A stretch of DNA of 64,000 nt from Clytia hemisphaerica (Eukaryota > Cnidaria > Hydrozoa > Leptothecata > Clytiidae), in contig CACVBU010000732.1 in assembly GCA_902728285.1 (NCBI GenBank), positions 1,304,337 to 1,368,336 of the forward strand. Direction: 5' to 3'. The position numbers and the translations under genes are program-made. This document shows, piece after piece, positions 33,414 to 45,597 of the stretch (within the stretch, counting starts at the first letter, position 1; every line of letters starts with the position of its first letter). Under the pieces are notes generated by a model that was not told the origin of the DNA, searched no databases, and was given only the letters and a program-made list of their open reading frames with translations.

Positions 33414-35081
33414 TTATACCACAAGAATGATCCTTTTCTTCGGATCAAATGTTGCTTACAAAAACATTACAATGACATGTTTCAAGATAAAATCACCGCA
33501 CTATGATGTCGAATCCTTCGTCCAATAAAGACCTTCTGCTTCAGAAACCAGTATTGTTAGATACTCAGTTCTTTCATCACCAATTCTTTTTCTTTTTCTT
33601 TTAGAATTTTGTTCTTGGTGGACCTTCAAATTGAACGTAATGTGATGATAACCATTGGTGCAATCTCATGTGATTTTTCTCCTTCTCCATTTAAACTTGT
33701 TAAAATTTTCCTTTTTGTTAGTATTTCTTCTTATTTTACGTGTTTATTATATTAATATAGGAGTATGATCTTATGCTGAAGAGAAAATTCTATATTTCAT
33801 ACACCAATTAGCAGTTTCAAATAAAATAGAATAGATTGGATCATTAAAAGCAAACAGGCTAAGATCTATTAAATTTTGTTATAATTTATTGTTATAATAT
33901 ATCTCTTTTATTAATATATAATGTTTGAGTGGTTTTTGATTGCTTTAAAAATACTTGTACTGGATGCAATTAGGTTGAATTAATTGATACATCCTTCTAT
34001 ATTCTAACTTGTCCAATACTTTCATCACAACCGTTTGATCAATATATTGATAAGCAATCATATTTAACTTTGTGTCTTGCGCTTTTTCTGACCTGAAAAG
34101 TACATTTTCAAGCTTTCAGTAAAGCAAGTAGACAAGCTTTTGTCTTTAATTAATAACTAATTGTTGGGTGTTGCCCTAAAAGCCTTTTCCTATGAGAAAA
34201 GTTTGTGATGGGCAAAATTTCAAACTACCATCTAGTGTCATGTAATGAAGGATGTAAAAGTCACCAAACCCATCAATGCTATGTATTTCCATTTTTTCAA
34301 AATAGGAAGCACGTAAAGGAAAGATCTCTAAAGATATTTCAACTGAAGTTAACTGTCCATTGATTAGGCGAAGAGATTTACTGGCAAATAGCAAGCTATC
34401 AATGATGACCAAAAAAATTGAAATGCAATGTTTGATTGAAATGTTATAACAATGCTTTTGGAAATAGTTGTCATACTTTTGGCTTAATTTATTTGAAATG
34501 AGAATCCTTCTGGCTTGAGCTTTATTTGTGAATATTAGCCAAAACTTTTGAGTTTAAGCCTCAAATTGGTTTTATCCTGTTCTTAAGTTAAGGGAAAAAT
34601 TAGGTATATTTAGGCCTTGTATTATATCATTAATAATTTGATTAATTTTTAAATGTAGCAGTGTCAAACCTGCGGTCATCTATTTTTTTTTTTTTTTGGG
34701 AGGGGGTTGAGCCTTATTGGTTCTATAAAATCCTAGAAAAGTGGGAATCCTGAAAATATATAGCTCTATGTCCATAACATAGAGAAAGATATTTATACTT
34801 TCAAATTTTTGGTCAGGGTATAAGGGGTAATTTTAGGGACGGTTTAAAGTCTGATTTTATGTCTCACTCCCTCGTTTGTGGTGTTTCTACTTTATGAAAA
34901 TGATTGCACTTTACTTGTTGCTTCCAAAGAAAGTCCTTTGGAGTGTTACCCACTATTATGTCAAGGTTATGATATGTATCCAAATATATTTATTTTTGAA
35001 TGGAAAAAGTTTATCTTATTTTCATCCATTTGTTTTTTCTAGTAAAATGAATACACATATAGATAATAACAACAAAGCATA

Positions 35082-38000
35082 ATGGCAGACGATGTATTGA
35101 ACGACTTACTGAATGGAGAAATGAAAGAAAATGTTGTTTTGTCTGCGTTATCCTCCAATACCTACATTCTAGTAAGTTGATTGCATGGTTTTAGAACGAA
35201 TAAAAAATTTTCCGTCTTGAAATTTAGCAACAGTTGCTTGGGCTCATTTGTTTTAGAAAGTTTTTTCGTCAGAAACTAAAGTCTATTTGCTTTAAGTGTG
35301 CACTAATGTTTGTTTCGCTCAACCAATGCTTCAAATGTAATAAATTATATACCGTTGAAAAGATAATTCGGAGCACTATAATTGTTTACAATTTAGAAGA
35401 TGAAGATGAAAAATACATTTCCATATTTTTTCGAAATCGAAATCATCAAGCAGTCAATGACCGAAAGTCTTTTCTCTTTAACTTAAACTTAATTGGTTCC
35501 GTTCAAAAAAAAAAGAAGTGACCTAGATTGATTTGTTCTGATCCATACTTTCTGGTCACACTGTATAATCTCTAATGCTTCAGGTACTTCTATATTGAAC
35601 AATTATAATTTATTGCATTTTTATTTTATTTTTCAGTATAAAGGCAATGATGTCTCCATATCAGAATTTATCCCTCATTTCATGGCCTTCTTACGTGCTC
35701 GATTACTCCAAAACACAGATCAAAGTAATAGCCACACTCCTTATTTCTCACCAAGACAAAAAGAAGAACAACGAAAAGCTGAGAGAAGTAAAATCAAGAA
35801 CAAATCTAATAACAATGGTGGAAAAACAGCTCGCCTCAGTCTCCAATATGCAAGTTCACCTCTAAAAACTGTCAACAAAAACAATGAGAATCGAAATTTG
35901 AACAACCAATTACATTCTGGCATTTATGGGATTTCACCAATCAAAGGCATTGAAACAAAGCGCGGGAAATCTGGCAAACATAAGAGGTTGAATAAGACGG
36001 TACCTGTTGTGAAACCTACCAAGTTTGAGTTGGATAGCATGGATGATTTTCCAAGTATGCAGAACAATCGAACCCAGGCCTCTAAAAAGTAGGTATTTCA
36101 TTTGCCCAATTATGAGGGATGTGTCTATGAAGAATGTGTTGATGACACGAAATGTTTCGTCTTCAGTAGTTTAAAAAAAAAAATTGATATCTTTGAGTTG
36201 TTTTTTTACACCGATGTTATATAATTTTAAAAGCTTGTGTAATTTATCTCCTATCTGAGTCAGGATTTTTAACACGTTCACTGCCAACCCTTTTTAGAAA
36301 TCGATAAATTGACCTCTCAGACTTTCAGGGGCTCTTGTGGCCTCGATTTTGCTTTAAATGCCTTCAAATTGTATACCAATCGACGCAGAATTTTACATAG
36401 ATTTAATAGTTTTAATTAGCACATTCCCTGAGAAGCCTTTTTCAGAAATCGAAATTTCGACATCTTGGACTTTTATTGAAAAATTGACTTTCAGGGGCTC
36501 TTGTGGCCTGACTTTTGCTTTAAATACCTTCAACTTGTATACCAATCGACGCAGAATTTCGCATAGATTTTAAAAGTGTAATAAAAAAAAAAAACAGAAA
36601 TTTCTGTATCAAATGTTATGTCCCTTTGAAGTACTACCGGTATTTTGTCCCCCTCTTCTACGAGTATACTAGTATAGTAGTCGGCAGCAAACGTGTTAAT
36701 TACTGTTTTACTGACACGCTATGCCAAGGAACAGCGAATTTTCAAAACACTGATTTTTTATTGTTTTCCTGATTATAGTCCCCGGAGAATCACAGCAACA
36801 ACAGTCGGTACAATCAAAACAAACATAACACCACAGCGTATCGAAACCTCCAATTCCACACACTTTACTTCTCAGCAGTCCACCTCTTTTAACGGTAACC
36901 AAACCTCGTTCCTCGAAGAATCGAACTTCGAAGCGCAAAACGTGGATCCGTCGTTCGATAACATTTTCCAAGGCGATACCTCAAGATTTGCAACTAACTT
37001 GACAACGAAAACAACCAAGAAACTCGATTTCCCAAACGATTTTGATATGGACTCACTGTCATTGAGAAACAGTCGCTTAGACCGAACCATGACTACACCT
37101 ACTAAACCATCAACGGAAATTCTAAATCTAGACAAAGTTGCTGAGAAGAAAACGTTAGATATGTTATCGGAGATTTACACTTACATTTGCTTATGGAATA
37201 TGGTACCAAACGTTACTTTAGAACTTTATTTCCTTTTCACCGTATTAACCGTGCGATTATCAACTTCGGCTTTGGATAAACTTTTGCACCCTTTCCCGAA
37301 TATTGAATGTCATATTTATTTTGCAGTCACTTGCATCAATAAGATGAAAAACCTGTTCATTATTCTGGATCGAAAGGCATTGACGCTGTTGTTCGAGAAT
37401 TCTAGATTGCAGTTTTTCACGAAAGCTGACTTCTTAGAGTACCTTGAACAAGAAATAGCTCTAGACGACAGCTTCAATTTGACCTCGTCTTATCTAAATT
37501 CAATGAAATCACCAAATACCGGTATAGCGTTTCAAACGGATTCTGATAACCGGAAAAGTTTCATTTCTGATCGGCATTTCTATTCATTTTCGAAGAAACG
37601 AGACGCGTTTTATTCCATCGTACGACATTGGGAGGAAAATATTGGAGATCCTGAATGGAATATGACGACATTCCTTACAAAGAAAGTTCACGAGTTCATG
37701 AAGTCGTCCCAAGATGGATTAAATAATGATTTACAGTTTGCTCGCCTTTTCGTCGGTCAGCTCTTAGAAATGCATAAAAACCAAGTTGGTGATAAAACTG
37801 AGGAACCAGATACTTCAGATGGTGTTTTAAAAGAATTAAAGAAACGAGATCCGCTACGTTTTCAGAGCTTACAGAACCGTTTAACTGGACCCTCATCGAC
37901 ATGTGATCCTTGTCCTAAACTGACTTTTACCAAAGTGGAAGAATTCTTTAAAGATTTTATCCGGATCGCTGATAGTTACACGTTCAATAAATGTCTTATT

Positions 38001-39366
38001 CACGTGTTTGTAACCAAGTTAAAAACATTGGATTCGAATACGTTTGGACTTCACCAACACATTAATACTGAGTTGAATCGGTCAGATTTTTCTGACACTC
38101 TATGGCAAGACATTAAAACAACAATCAGTGAATTGAGATTGTGTGCGAAGTTTCTTGGCTATATCATATTCTCACCTTACCATGTTATTACGGATACAAA
38201 GGAAATGGATAGCTCTAGGGAAATGCTTTCTGAATCGCTACATTTGATATCATTTCTAGAGAATTCAGTACAAAATCATAGACTGTTGGTAACACTGCCT
38301 TGGGTTGTAGATCTGCTCAGTATGGCGGATAAAAACGCATTCCTTTTGGACTCCTATAAAGAACCTTTGATGTTCCTACTGCAAATTTATAAGCAGTTGA
38401 GCCATTGTTTGCGCTCGAATACGTCTTTCCTACTGAATTTCACGTTAACATTGCACATTGGCTGGTTGTTTGATCAAAACCCGTCATATCAGTTCGATTT
38501 TTACGAATCAACTTTCTCGTTACAAAAACCGATTGTTAATTATAGTAGAAATTCAACGGTAAACACGATTGGGTTGGATGATATTGTAGTTGTTGATAAA
38601 TCGTTTGTGCACATGATATGTCCTTACCTAAAGGTGATCAAAAAGCCGCTCAGTGATTTCAAGAAGAAAGTTCGTCTTGATAATAGCACAGGTAAGCTCC
38701 CGATTTCCACATTTGAGTAATAAGTTTTGTTATAGAATGGAGCCTGTTCAACTCGAACCTCTGCAATTCGAATGCTCCATAACTCAACAAGTATTCTGGT
38801 CTATTCAGTTAACAACGCCTCATAAACCTTGCTCCTTCATTGAAATTCCCTTAACTCGAACAAATTTGCGATCCCCGTGCGTGTTCAAGTTATAGAGACT
38901 ACGCTGTACTAAATCATGATGTCGCATGATATATTTCAATAGAAACAAATAAAAGGCTTTTACTAAAAATGAACAAACTTCAGAATTGATCGATTTAAAA
39001 GTGACCTTAAAAAGCTTTTATTTTTACATAAGTGTTCCCGTTTCATGTCAGACACATATTTCATATCAGTCTGCTTATTGTTATATTATTATGCTGATAT
39101 AAGCATAAAATGTTTTTCTTTTCCTCTTTCTGACCAATCTTGTTCCACACCCGTGTCAGTTCAATGTGAAAAAGCTTGTGAATCAAAATTGATGAGTATG
39201 CAAACGATATCACTCTTATTAAAAAGCAAAATCTTAAATGCTGTTCAATACTAATCTTAATGATAATGATTTATGAGAATGTGTTTCTTTTCCAGGAACG
39301 TTTCGCAAGATCACACCAGTTCGTTCAACAGATATACTCACAATCAGTGCTAAATCAAAACTCAAG
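35082..39366 (+). CDS. CDAN1: codanin-1, N-terminal and central exons (3' end not found)
   Basis: Codanin-1 binds the histone chaperone ASF1 and holds it in the cytosol; human CDAN1 mutations cause dyserythropoietic anaemia. Exons 35082-35171, 35637-36088, 36779-38691 and 39296-39366 join in phases 0, 2 and 1, giving ~842 residues. Exon 2 has FIPHFMAFLRARLL (human FVPFLLNFLRE region). Exon 3 opens with PRRITATTV, aligning with the ASF1-binding B-domain-like RRINPTPV. It continues with SDRHFYSFSKKRDAFYSIVRHWE, FFKDFIRIADSYTFN, CAKFLGYIIFSPY and TLPWVVDLLS, all colinear with human codanin. Exon 4 encodes TFRKITP, equal to human FMRKITP. The last ~350 residues are absent before the LINE and the coiled-coil array begin, so the gene is either broken or has a very long intron. 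Confidence 0.92.
35181..35515 (+). mobile_element. ~335-bp A-tailed insertion in codanin intron 1 (unit B only)
   Basis: Unit A reads AGTAAGTTGACCTAGATTG without interruption. Unit B has ~335 bp between AGTAAGTTGA and AAGTGACCTAGATTG, ending in a run of ten A. The flanks AAGTTGA and AAGTGA look like an imperfect target duplication, the pattern of a retroposed sequence. Its one long frame (95 codons, Phe/Lys/Arg-rich) is not recognisable. Confidence 0.65.
36290..36570. repeat. direct repeat in codanin intron 2
   Basis: CTTTCAGGGGCTCTTGTGGCC, the following TTTTGCTTTAAAT and TATACCAATCGACGCAGAAT occur at about 36322-36403 and again at about 36490-36560. The copies differ at scattered sites and are ~165 bp apart. 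This is a two-copy tandem repeat of unknown role. Confidence 0.75.
38737..38897. repeat. AACTCGAA-type dispersed element (copy 1)
   Basis: Sequence immediately after codanin exon 3 contains TTCAACTCGAACC, CTTAACTCGAACAAATTTGCG and CGTGCGTGTTCAAGTTATAGAGAC. The same segment recurs in reverse complement at 56318-56470 (TCTCTATAACTCGAACACGC onward). It is non-coding and probably a MITE-class repeat. Confidence 0.65.
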
Positions 39367-39539
39367 GTTTGTCAAAAATTTGTTTGGATATTTTTACATT
39401 CTTGATTTTACGTTTTCGTTTCTCATTCTATGGTTGGTTAATTTGTGGTTTCAATCAAAGTTATAATTTGCAAAATCTCAAAGTGTTTTAACTTAATTCG
39501 GGGATGTAGTTTAATATAGACTTAAGCCTTGGGGTCTCA

Positions 39540-40905
39540 GGGTCTACGAATATAATACTGGAATACAATCGAAATATCCAATGAAACGTCACGTCTCTCT
39601 GACTTTCTTGAAAACCATAATCAAATCTACTCTCGACAATTTGGTTCTCTACTGAGCATACACTCATTAATATTGTCGAACGTATCCGAAACTACTTGAC
39701 AATGGTGGGTTTGCCTGTGGTGTATTTGTCGATCTACAAAAGGCTTTCGACACAGTTGATCACGAAATTTTACTTGAAAAACTCGATCACTACGGAGTCA
39801 GAGGCATTGTTAACGACTGGTTCCGATCTTACCTCACTAACCGCTCCCAGTATGTTTCTCTCTCAGGCTCAAATTCCCTTTTAAAATCTATTAATCATGG
39901 AGTTCCTCAGGGTTCAGTCTTGGGTCCTCTGCTGTTCTTGTTGTATATAAACGATCTTCTCCGCTGTATAAGAACCTCTGAAACATATCATTTTGCTGAT
40001 GATACTCATTTACTAAATTTTTCAAAAACCGTATGGAGTCTTTGTGGGAGGGTAAATACTGATCTCAGAGTTTTAGTCAGCTGGCTTTATAATGCCAACA
40101 AAATTTCTTTGAATGCTAGCAAAACTGAGTTTGTTATTTTTCGTTCCCCTTGGAGGCAGATGGACTTATGCTAAGAATTAAGCTTTGCGGGAAAATTCTA
40201 TCACCAAGTAAGAGTGTGAAGTATTTGGGTGTTCACCTTGACAATCATCTAAACTGGAAGGTTCATACTTCTTTCGTTGCTGCTACATTGAGAAGGGCAA
40301 ATGGGGCAATATCCAAACTTCGTCACTATGTTCCAATTCACATCCTTCTAAACATTTATCATGCAATTTTTGCTTCTCATGTTCGCTATGCTAGTCAACT
40401 CTGGGGACTGTGTGACAATACTGTCACACATAGAATTCATTACTCTTCAAAACACTGCACTAAGACTCATGACCTTTAGTGAGCCAAGAACTTCTGCCAC
40501 TCCCCTGTTTGCTGAGCTTAAATTACTCAAAATCTTTGATCAGGTGAAAGTAATGAAGCTGAAGACGAATAATCTTCGTGTGTGTGTGTATGTGTGCGTG
40601 TATTGTGTGTGCGTGAACTTAGTGTGTTTTCCCAGGGTGGGAGGGGGTGGGTGGTGTAACAGGAAGAACTTTATAAATAAAACTACTCAAAGAAATTGTC
40701 ATAAAATAAAAATAAAAAAATATTTCTTATATTCATTATTTTGTTGTCACTATTAATATTATGATAATCGTTTATTCATTTTTTCTTTAGTTCTGTAATA
40801 ATTTTTCAGTTTCTTCTAGGTTCCCCATTGTATTAGAGAAATCTATTTTTTTTTTTGTAAGGGGTTATCCTGCTGTGTTGCAGCGAAAAAAAATATATTC
40901 CATAT
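39540..40905 (+). mobile_element. 5'-truncated, frameshifted non-LTR retrotransposon (LINE)
   Basis: Translating across frames gives reverse-transcriptase motifs in order: CGVFVDLQKAFDTVDH (about 39715-39763), GVPQGSVLGPLLFLLYINDL (39900-39960), FADDTHLLNF (catalytic YADD box, here FADD; 39990-40020), NASKTEFVIFR and, after a frameshift near 40150, VKYLGVHLDNHLNW. A further frameshift follows near 40430. A (GT)-rich microsatellite at 40577-40616 and a tail near TGTGTTGCAGCGAAAAAAAA end the element. Jockey/CR1-like clade is likely. It is inactive and lies where codanin's next intron or 3' region should be. Confidence 0.85.
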
Positions 40906-41576
40906 ATATTCAATTCGAAACCAAGTAGAAAGGCTGGAATCGCTGTCCTCTTCCGAACTTCAGATTCTGAAACACGATAAAATACTCAGAACTCCCAACA
41001 TATTTTGACCTTGATTATATGCCTTGATTTTTTATCAGAACAGAACAATTTTATAAGAATAACGGGGATCAAATGTGTCCAAAAATTAAGAACATTGATA
41101 ATTGTTTTATAAATAAGTAAAATTATGGTTAAAAAAAAATGTGAATGATTTTACTCCATTACAAAATACGACTTAAGGCTCAAAATGTTTGTAAATTAAG
41201 AACGGTCTGATAGAACAGAGCTTTGACTCCATTTCGGCAAATTTACTCTGTACACAATGTATTGCGCTCACAGCAGACTATAAAACATATGTGTATAGGC
41301 AACAACAGTAATAAACACGAAATAATTTAATTTAATTGTTTGTAATTTTCTTTCTTTGGATGGAAACTGAAAATTTTACAAAAACTATTGATGACTGGAT
41401 AGATGTTGTTTCCTTCCGCTCCTTTGTTGATGTTCTCAGAGCTTCAATGATCTTGAAGACGGGCTAGGTATTTTTTCCGTCTTTCGCTGCACAGGCCGTA
41501 CCGGATTCAAGCTTGACCGATAGAAGGAATCTAGATGGTGTTCCTCCTGACCTGACATCAAATTTTCTCCACAAAC

Positions 41577-42374
41577 TCAAATCAAGTGTTCGTTCGATTC
41601 AGCTGCAAGGTGTGTTTCAACACCGGAGAGGATGTCGCTTTCGAACATAGCGCTGATGCTTTTCACTAACTCCTGACTTTGGCTCAAACGACGAAGACTA
41701 GAGAAAACACGAGATTGAAATTTTCCTTCTTGGTGCTTCTCCAAGTTTTTTAGCTTGAGAAGGATTTTTCTCTCACGTACTTGGAAGCGAGATTTGAAGT
41801 CTTCATACATTTTGATTGTGTTTTGTTGTTGGAACACGGTCACCTTCGATTCGTTGATCAACTTGGTGGTTTTGGCTGATTTCTTTTCAGTGGTTTTGCA
41901 AGTTTTCTTGAGGTCTTGGACCTGTTGCGAGAGCTCCTTATTGATGAATGACTTTTGCGTAAGATAGTCAGCTTGTTGATCAATGCGAGATTCCAAAGAT
42001 TGGATCTTGCGATCAGCTTTGTCTAATTCGTCCAACATTTCGGCGCTCAATGCTGTCACTTTTTTGACGCGTTCTTCTTGCTTTTGGCATTCTTGTGTCA
42101 CTTCGACAATCTTTCGTTCACTTTCTACTTGCTTCTGTTCCAAGTTACTCGCTTTTTGAGTTTGTTTTTGAAGTTTTTTTTCCAAAACTTCCGTGTTGTT
42201 TTGACTTTTTGCAAACTTTTGTGTCATTTCGGCAAGTTGTTTGCGCAAATATTCAATGGTTGTTTGTTGGTCTTCATTGACCAATTTCAATTTTTTGTTT
42301 TGATCTACTTCATGTAGATACATCAAATGATATTCCTCAGAGGAATTGATACGATAATCTGCAAAATTTCTCAT
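41577..42374 (-). CDS. coiled-coil protein, array copy 1 (265 aa)
   Basis: Intronless 265-residue protein. After MRNFADYRINSSEEYHLMYLHEVDQN, residues ~30-235 are almost uninterrupted heptad-like sequence rich in Glu, Lys and Gln (for example EKKLQKQTQKASNLEQKQ, DELDKADRKIQSLESRIDQQ), predicting a long helical coiled coil. No Pro and few Gly interrupt it. The tail FSSLRRLSQSQELVKSISAMFE is Ser/Arg-rich. No signal peptide or membrane segment. I recognise no named family, and weak similarity to myosin/kinesin-like rods is expected of any coiled coil. This copy has private changes (LRKQ preceded by EYL, EMTQK, KSQNNTEVLEKK) yet keeps the frame. A CRE-type pair lies 107-145 bp upstream of the ATG. 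Confidence 0.8.
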   Translation of the reverse strand: MRNFADYRINSSEEYHLMYLHEVDQNKKLKLVNEDQQTTIEYLRKQLAEMTQKFAKSQNNTEVLEKKLQKQTQKASNLEQKQVESERKIVEVTQECQKQEERVKKVTALSAEMLDELDKADRKIQSLESRIDQQADYLTQKSFINKELSQQVQDLKKTCKTTEKKSAKTTKLINESKVTVFQQQNTIKMYEDFKSRFQVRERKILLKLKNLEKHQEGKFQSRVFSSLRRLSQSQELVKSISAMFESDILSGVETHLAAESNEHLI

Positions 42375-42480
42375 TATAAATCAATATTTCGATCAAAATA
42401 TTCACAAAAGTTGACAATAGTAACTTCTGCCGCACTTGACAAAAGTTTTTTAAAAGGCGAATGGATAGCAAAATATTATT

Positions 42481-42518
42481 TGACGTCAGTTTTATCAAAA
42501 ATATATTTGGTGACGTAA
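42481..42518 (-). promoter_or_regulatory. paired CRE-like sites, array copy 1
   Basis: TGACGTCA at 42481-42488 and TGACGTAA at 42511-42518, starts 30 bp apart, sit 107 bp upstream of the copy 1 ATG. The first is the perfect CREB/ATF palindrome; the second has lost symmetry in this copy. Confidence 0.6.
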
Positions 42519-42689
42519 CTTTTGGACGTGAACTTTGTTTTAGGCATTGAGAATACATAACAACAAAACTCAAATTCATAGGTTGTCCTAGTTCTAGTTT
42601 TGTGCTTGCATAAAACATAAAAAAAATCATAAATGATCTCACAAATTTGTAAAAGCGTCGCTTATGGAATTCTTAACTCTTAAAAGCTG

Positions 42690-42870
42690 ACCAGATTTTA
42701 CACTAGCACTTGTAAAAGAACCGCCCTCTCCCACCTGGTTAAAAATTTAGCCAACTGTATAGGAATTCACCCCCGAGATGGTCGAGTACCTACCCCCATA
42801 CTGGTTAAGAATCTCCCCGACATGACAATGGACTTTCCCATACTGTTTAAGAATCCAACCGACCTGACGT
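42690..42870. repeat. CTGGTTAAGAATCC minisatellite, short form in array unit 1
   Basis: Degenerate repeats of GGTTAAGAATC..CCGACCTG..AATGGACT, about 40-50 bp each, present as four to five units here. Longer versions with a dozen or so units are at 47100-47520 and 50190-50590. Confidence 0.7.
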
Positions 42871-43799
42871 GTGATTTGTGGGCAATTTTCGTTATTTTTG
42901 CGTGACGAATAAATTTTAAAAACTAATGACGCGATGCGGGGTGCTGATCGGGGGCCTCTTTTCCTGTTCAATATTTTTAACGTGAAAGCGTCCCAAACCA
43001 TCTTGACGGCTCCCGTCGTGTAATAACACTTGAACTGAATTTAAAGTATTTTACTTTGACTTTTAGAGGGCTCTAAGAGCATAAATATGCTAAATAATTA
43101 ATGTTTTTTAAGATTTAAAAGTATTGTGATTTCGATTTTTTTAAGGAAATTTTCTCGCGCATAAACTATCGCGAATCGGCAATCGACTTGTTAAAGATTT
43201 TCACAGACATTAACTTTCATGAAAACGAAAACACTTTCTGGTCGTCAAAGTTTGTACATCTTAAGATTTTTCACGCTTCTTTAATTCATTTTGACCAAAG
43301 AGATGTAAGCTGTGATTCGTACTTTTTGGATGATAATATTTGGAAAATCTCAAAAGACACTGCCTTATGTAAAGCACAAAAAACTTTGAACATTTACATC
43401 ATATAAGTCAAATTTTAGCTAGAATATTCGGAGTGAAACCTCAACCTTGAATTGGCATAAAAGCCTGTAGCTTGAGACTTTGGAACCATTAGGAAAGTAT
43501 TGTATACTCCCTCTAAAAACATCAGTGCCTATATATAATGCTCTTTAAAGTCAAGTTATCAGGAGCTTTAAACCTAAGCCAAGTCTACTGACGTGTGAAA
43601 CACTCATCCAACAAGTGACGCTTTGTACAGTAGATCATGTGACGAAATTACTTTTCTATACCGTGAACATCACAATTTGGTTTTCACTGAAAAAATAACC
43701 TTTGAGGACAGTTTGTATATATTTTATTGCGCATTCCTTGATTTTATTACCATTCAAAGAATTAAGGCAAAGCATATCCCTCCCGGCTTCACCCGGAAT

Positions 43800-44180
43800 G
43801 ACTTGAAGCATAGTTCGTCCCCCCTTTCTTAAGGGGGGATGACACCTTCCGAAAAGTTTAAGAAGAGGGGGGGGGTCAGAAATTTTTATGAAAAAGGTGG
43901 GGGACAGCAAGCAAGGGGGGATAGTTTAAGAAGGGGGGGCTTACATATATATTGTAGATTATTTTCAAGCACAGGTTATGAAATTTGGTCTTCACGAAAG
44001 GAAGTTTTCTGTTAGAGTAGTCTGAGTCAAGAAGAAGAAACAAGTTTATTATTTCGCTTTCTCTCTAAGATATTTCACCATATATTTGTTAGCTGTTTTT
44101 GTCCAAAATCCTTGGGGGATAGGCATTTTTAAAGGTTAGGGGGGATGCCAAGAAAGGGGGATCAGACCCTTTTCCGCACT
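43800..44180. repeat. G-run block in array unit 1
   Basis: Several runs of six to eight G occur (TTAAGGGGGGATGACACC, AGAGGGGGGGGGTCAG, CAAGGGGGGATAG, AAGGGGGGGCTT), with TTTAAGAAG spacing, then GGGGGGATGCC and AAAGGGGGATCAGACCC further on. This looks like a G-rich TIR element without a clear boundary. Confidence 0.45.
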
Positions 44181-44864
44181 ATGACTTGTCGATTAGTTTG
44201 CTGGGTTACACGTCATTTTTTATAAGATTATACTTATAGAATATTTGTGATGAAATTGGCCCAAGAATTAAGAATATGGTAAGAATACCACCATAATGGA
44301 ATTTTGCAACTGAGCCTAAAAATGCCATTTTTAAAGCATTTTACCATTAAATTGCCAATTTTTCCCCAGCAATGCTAAAAGGTTTCAAATTTTTGCTTGA
44401 GGTATGTATTACATGCTACATTTTGGCTGGGTTTAGATTCAAACCTAGGAATACTGTAAGAATATTTCAGGATGATTTTTTCCAAAAAGTTAAGAATATT
44501 CATGATGAATTGAAATCGATTTTTTTCAAACAATGACTTAATTTACTTTCTTGTATATCATAAAAAATATAAAAACTAGCCTTTGTCTTTTATTCGCTAT
44601 GCAAAATCTTTAAAAAACAATCTTTTCTTTCATTTCCCAATGAAAATGACCAAAAGCAATCTTGTATTTGTCAAAGGAAATAAGTAATCTTTTGTTTTAT
44701 CAAGGGATATTTCTGAATGCAATCTCTGTATTCTATTCTCAACTTCAGTTGAGCTAGATTCTGACAATCTGTCTGTCTGTCTATCTGTCTCTCACAAAAA
44801 ACTTTAGGGCAGGCTGGAGACTTCAAACAAAAAATGGTTGGATTCGCTGAAATTAGAGAAACTT

Positions 44865-44918
44865 GTTCCTTATGTGAATATCTTGTTCCTTATGTGAATA
44901 TCTTGTTCCTTGGATTTT
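44865..44918. repeat. short tandem repeat CTTATGTGAATATCTTGTTC
   Basis: ACTTGTTCC, TTATGTGAATATCTTGTTCC and a second TTATGTGAATATCTTGTTCC follow one another, 21-bp periodicity, two and a half copies. It is confined to array unit 1. Confidence 0.75.
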
Positions 44919-45597
44919 TTTTCAATAAGTTTGATGTTTGGGGGCTGAGGACGAGCTTTTCACCCAAACGAGGCTAACACGTTGAAGCAGCCTGGAGACT
45001 TCAAAAATTGTCAGATTTGCCTGTTCCTTCGGTGCATTTTTTCATTTTTCAAAAATTTGAATTTTCGAGGCCTGGACACGATTATTTTGGTTTGTTTTGC
45101 TATAATCGGGTCTATGAATAATTTGAAGCCACTGAAGTTGATTCCAGTGCGTTGCGTATGTTCGACCTATATTTTCCAAGGATACAGTTCCTTGAATTTT
45201 TCATCAATTAATTTTTACGTTTAAAAAAATTTCATTTAAGAAAACAGATTTCACAATTAAAAAAAATCCAAAAACAGGAATTTTAGGAAATGGCTATAGT
45301 GTTCTCAAGGATCTCTTCCCCTCAATTAAATAGTAGTAGACACGAAGACATTTTATTCGTTTTTGTAATTTTCTTTCTTTGGATGGAAAACTGAAAATTT
45401 CTACAAAAATTATTGACGGTAAGATAGATGTTGTTTCCGCCTGCTCTTTGATGTTCTCAGAGCTTCAATGATCTTGAAGACGGGCTTGGTGTTGTTTCCG
45501 TCTTTTGCTTCACAGGTTGTACCGGATTTCAGCTTGACCGATAGCAGGGATCTAGATGGTTTTCCTCCTGACCTGACATCAAATGTGTTTTATAAAC

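Larger units (their letters stand above)
30076..35999 (+). repeat. tandem segmental duplication carrying the 5' end of codanin-1
   Basis: Unit A (about 30076-33330) and unit B (about 33331-35999) share sequence in the same order: the TTTCTTAGCAATTTAGTG block (30085, 33346), the ATGATCCTTTTCTT block, the TTAGATACTCAGTTCTTTCA block, the AGCTCTATGTCCATAACATA block (32440, 34764), codanin exon 1 and most of exon 2. Unit A ends inside exon 2, directly joined to the start of unit B at GGTTGAATAAG. Unit A contains a 1.1-kb TIR element and unit B a 340-bp insertion, so the two have since diverged by insertions. Confidence 0.9.

Noticed and set aside
35234-35521. 95-codon ORF in codanin intron 1
   Set aside because: Entirely within the 335-bp insertion of unit B, ends in the A tail, no recognisable protein.
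41755-42317. Plus-strand ORFs opposite the coiled-coil genes (also at 46099, 49537, 52294, 52652)
   Set aside because: Shadows of the 265-codon minus-strand genes; they are Phe/Leu/Cys-rich as expected for the antisense of Glu/Lys-rich codons.
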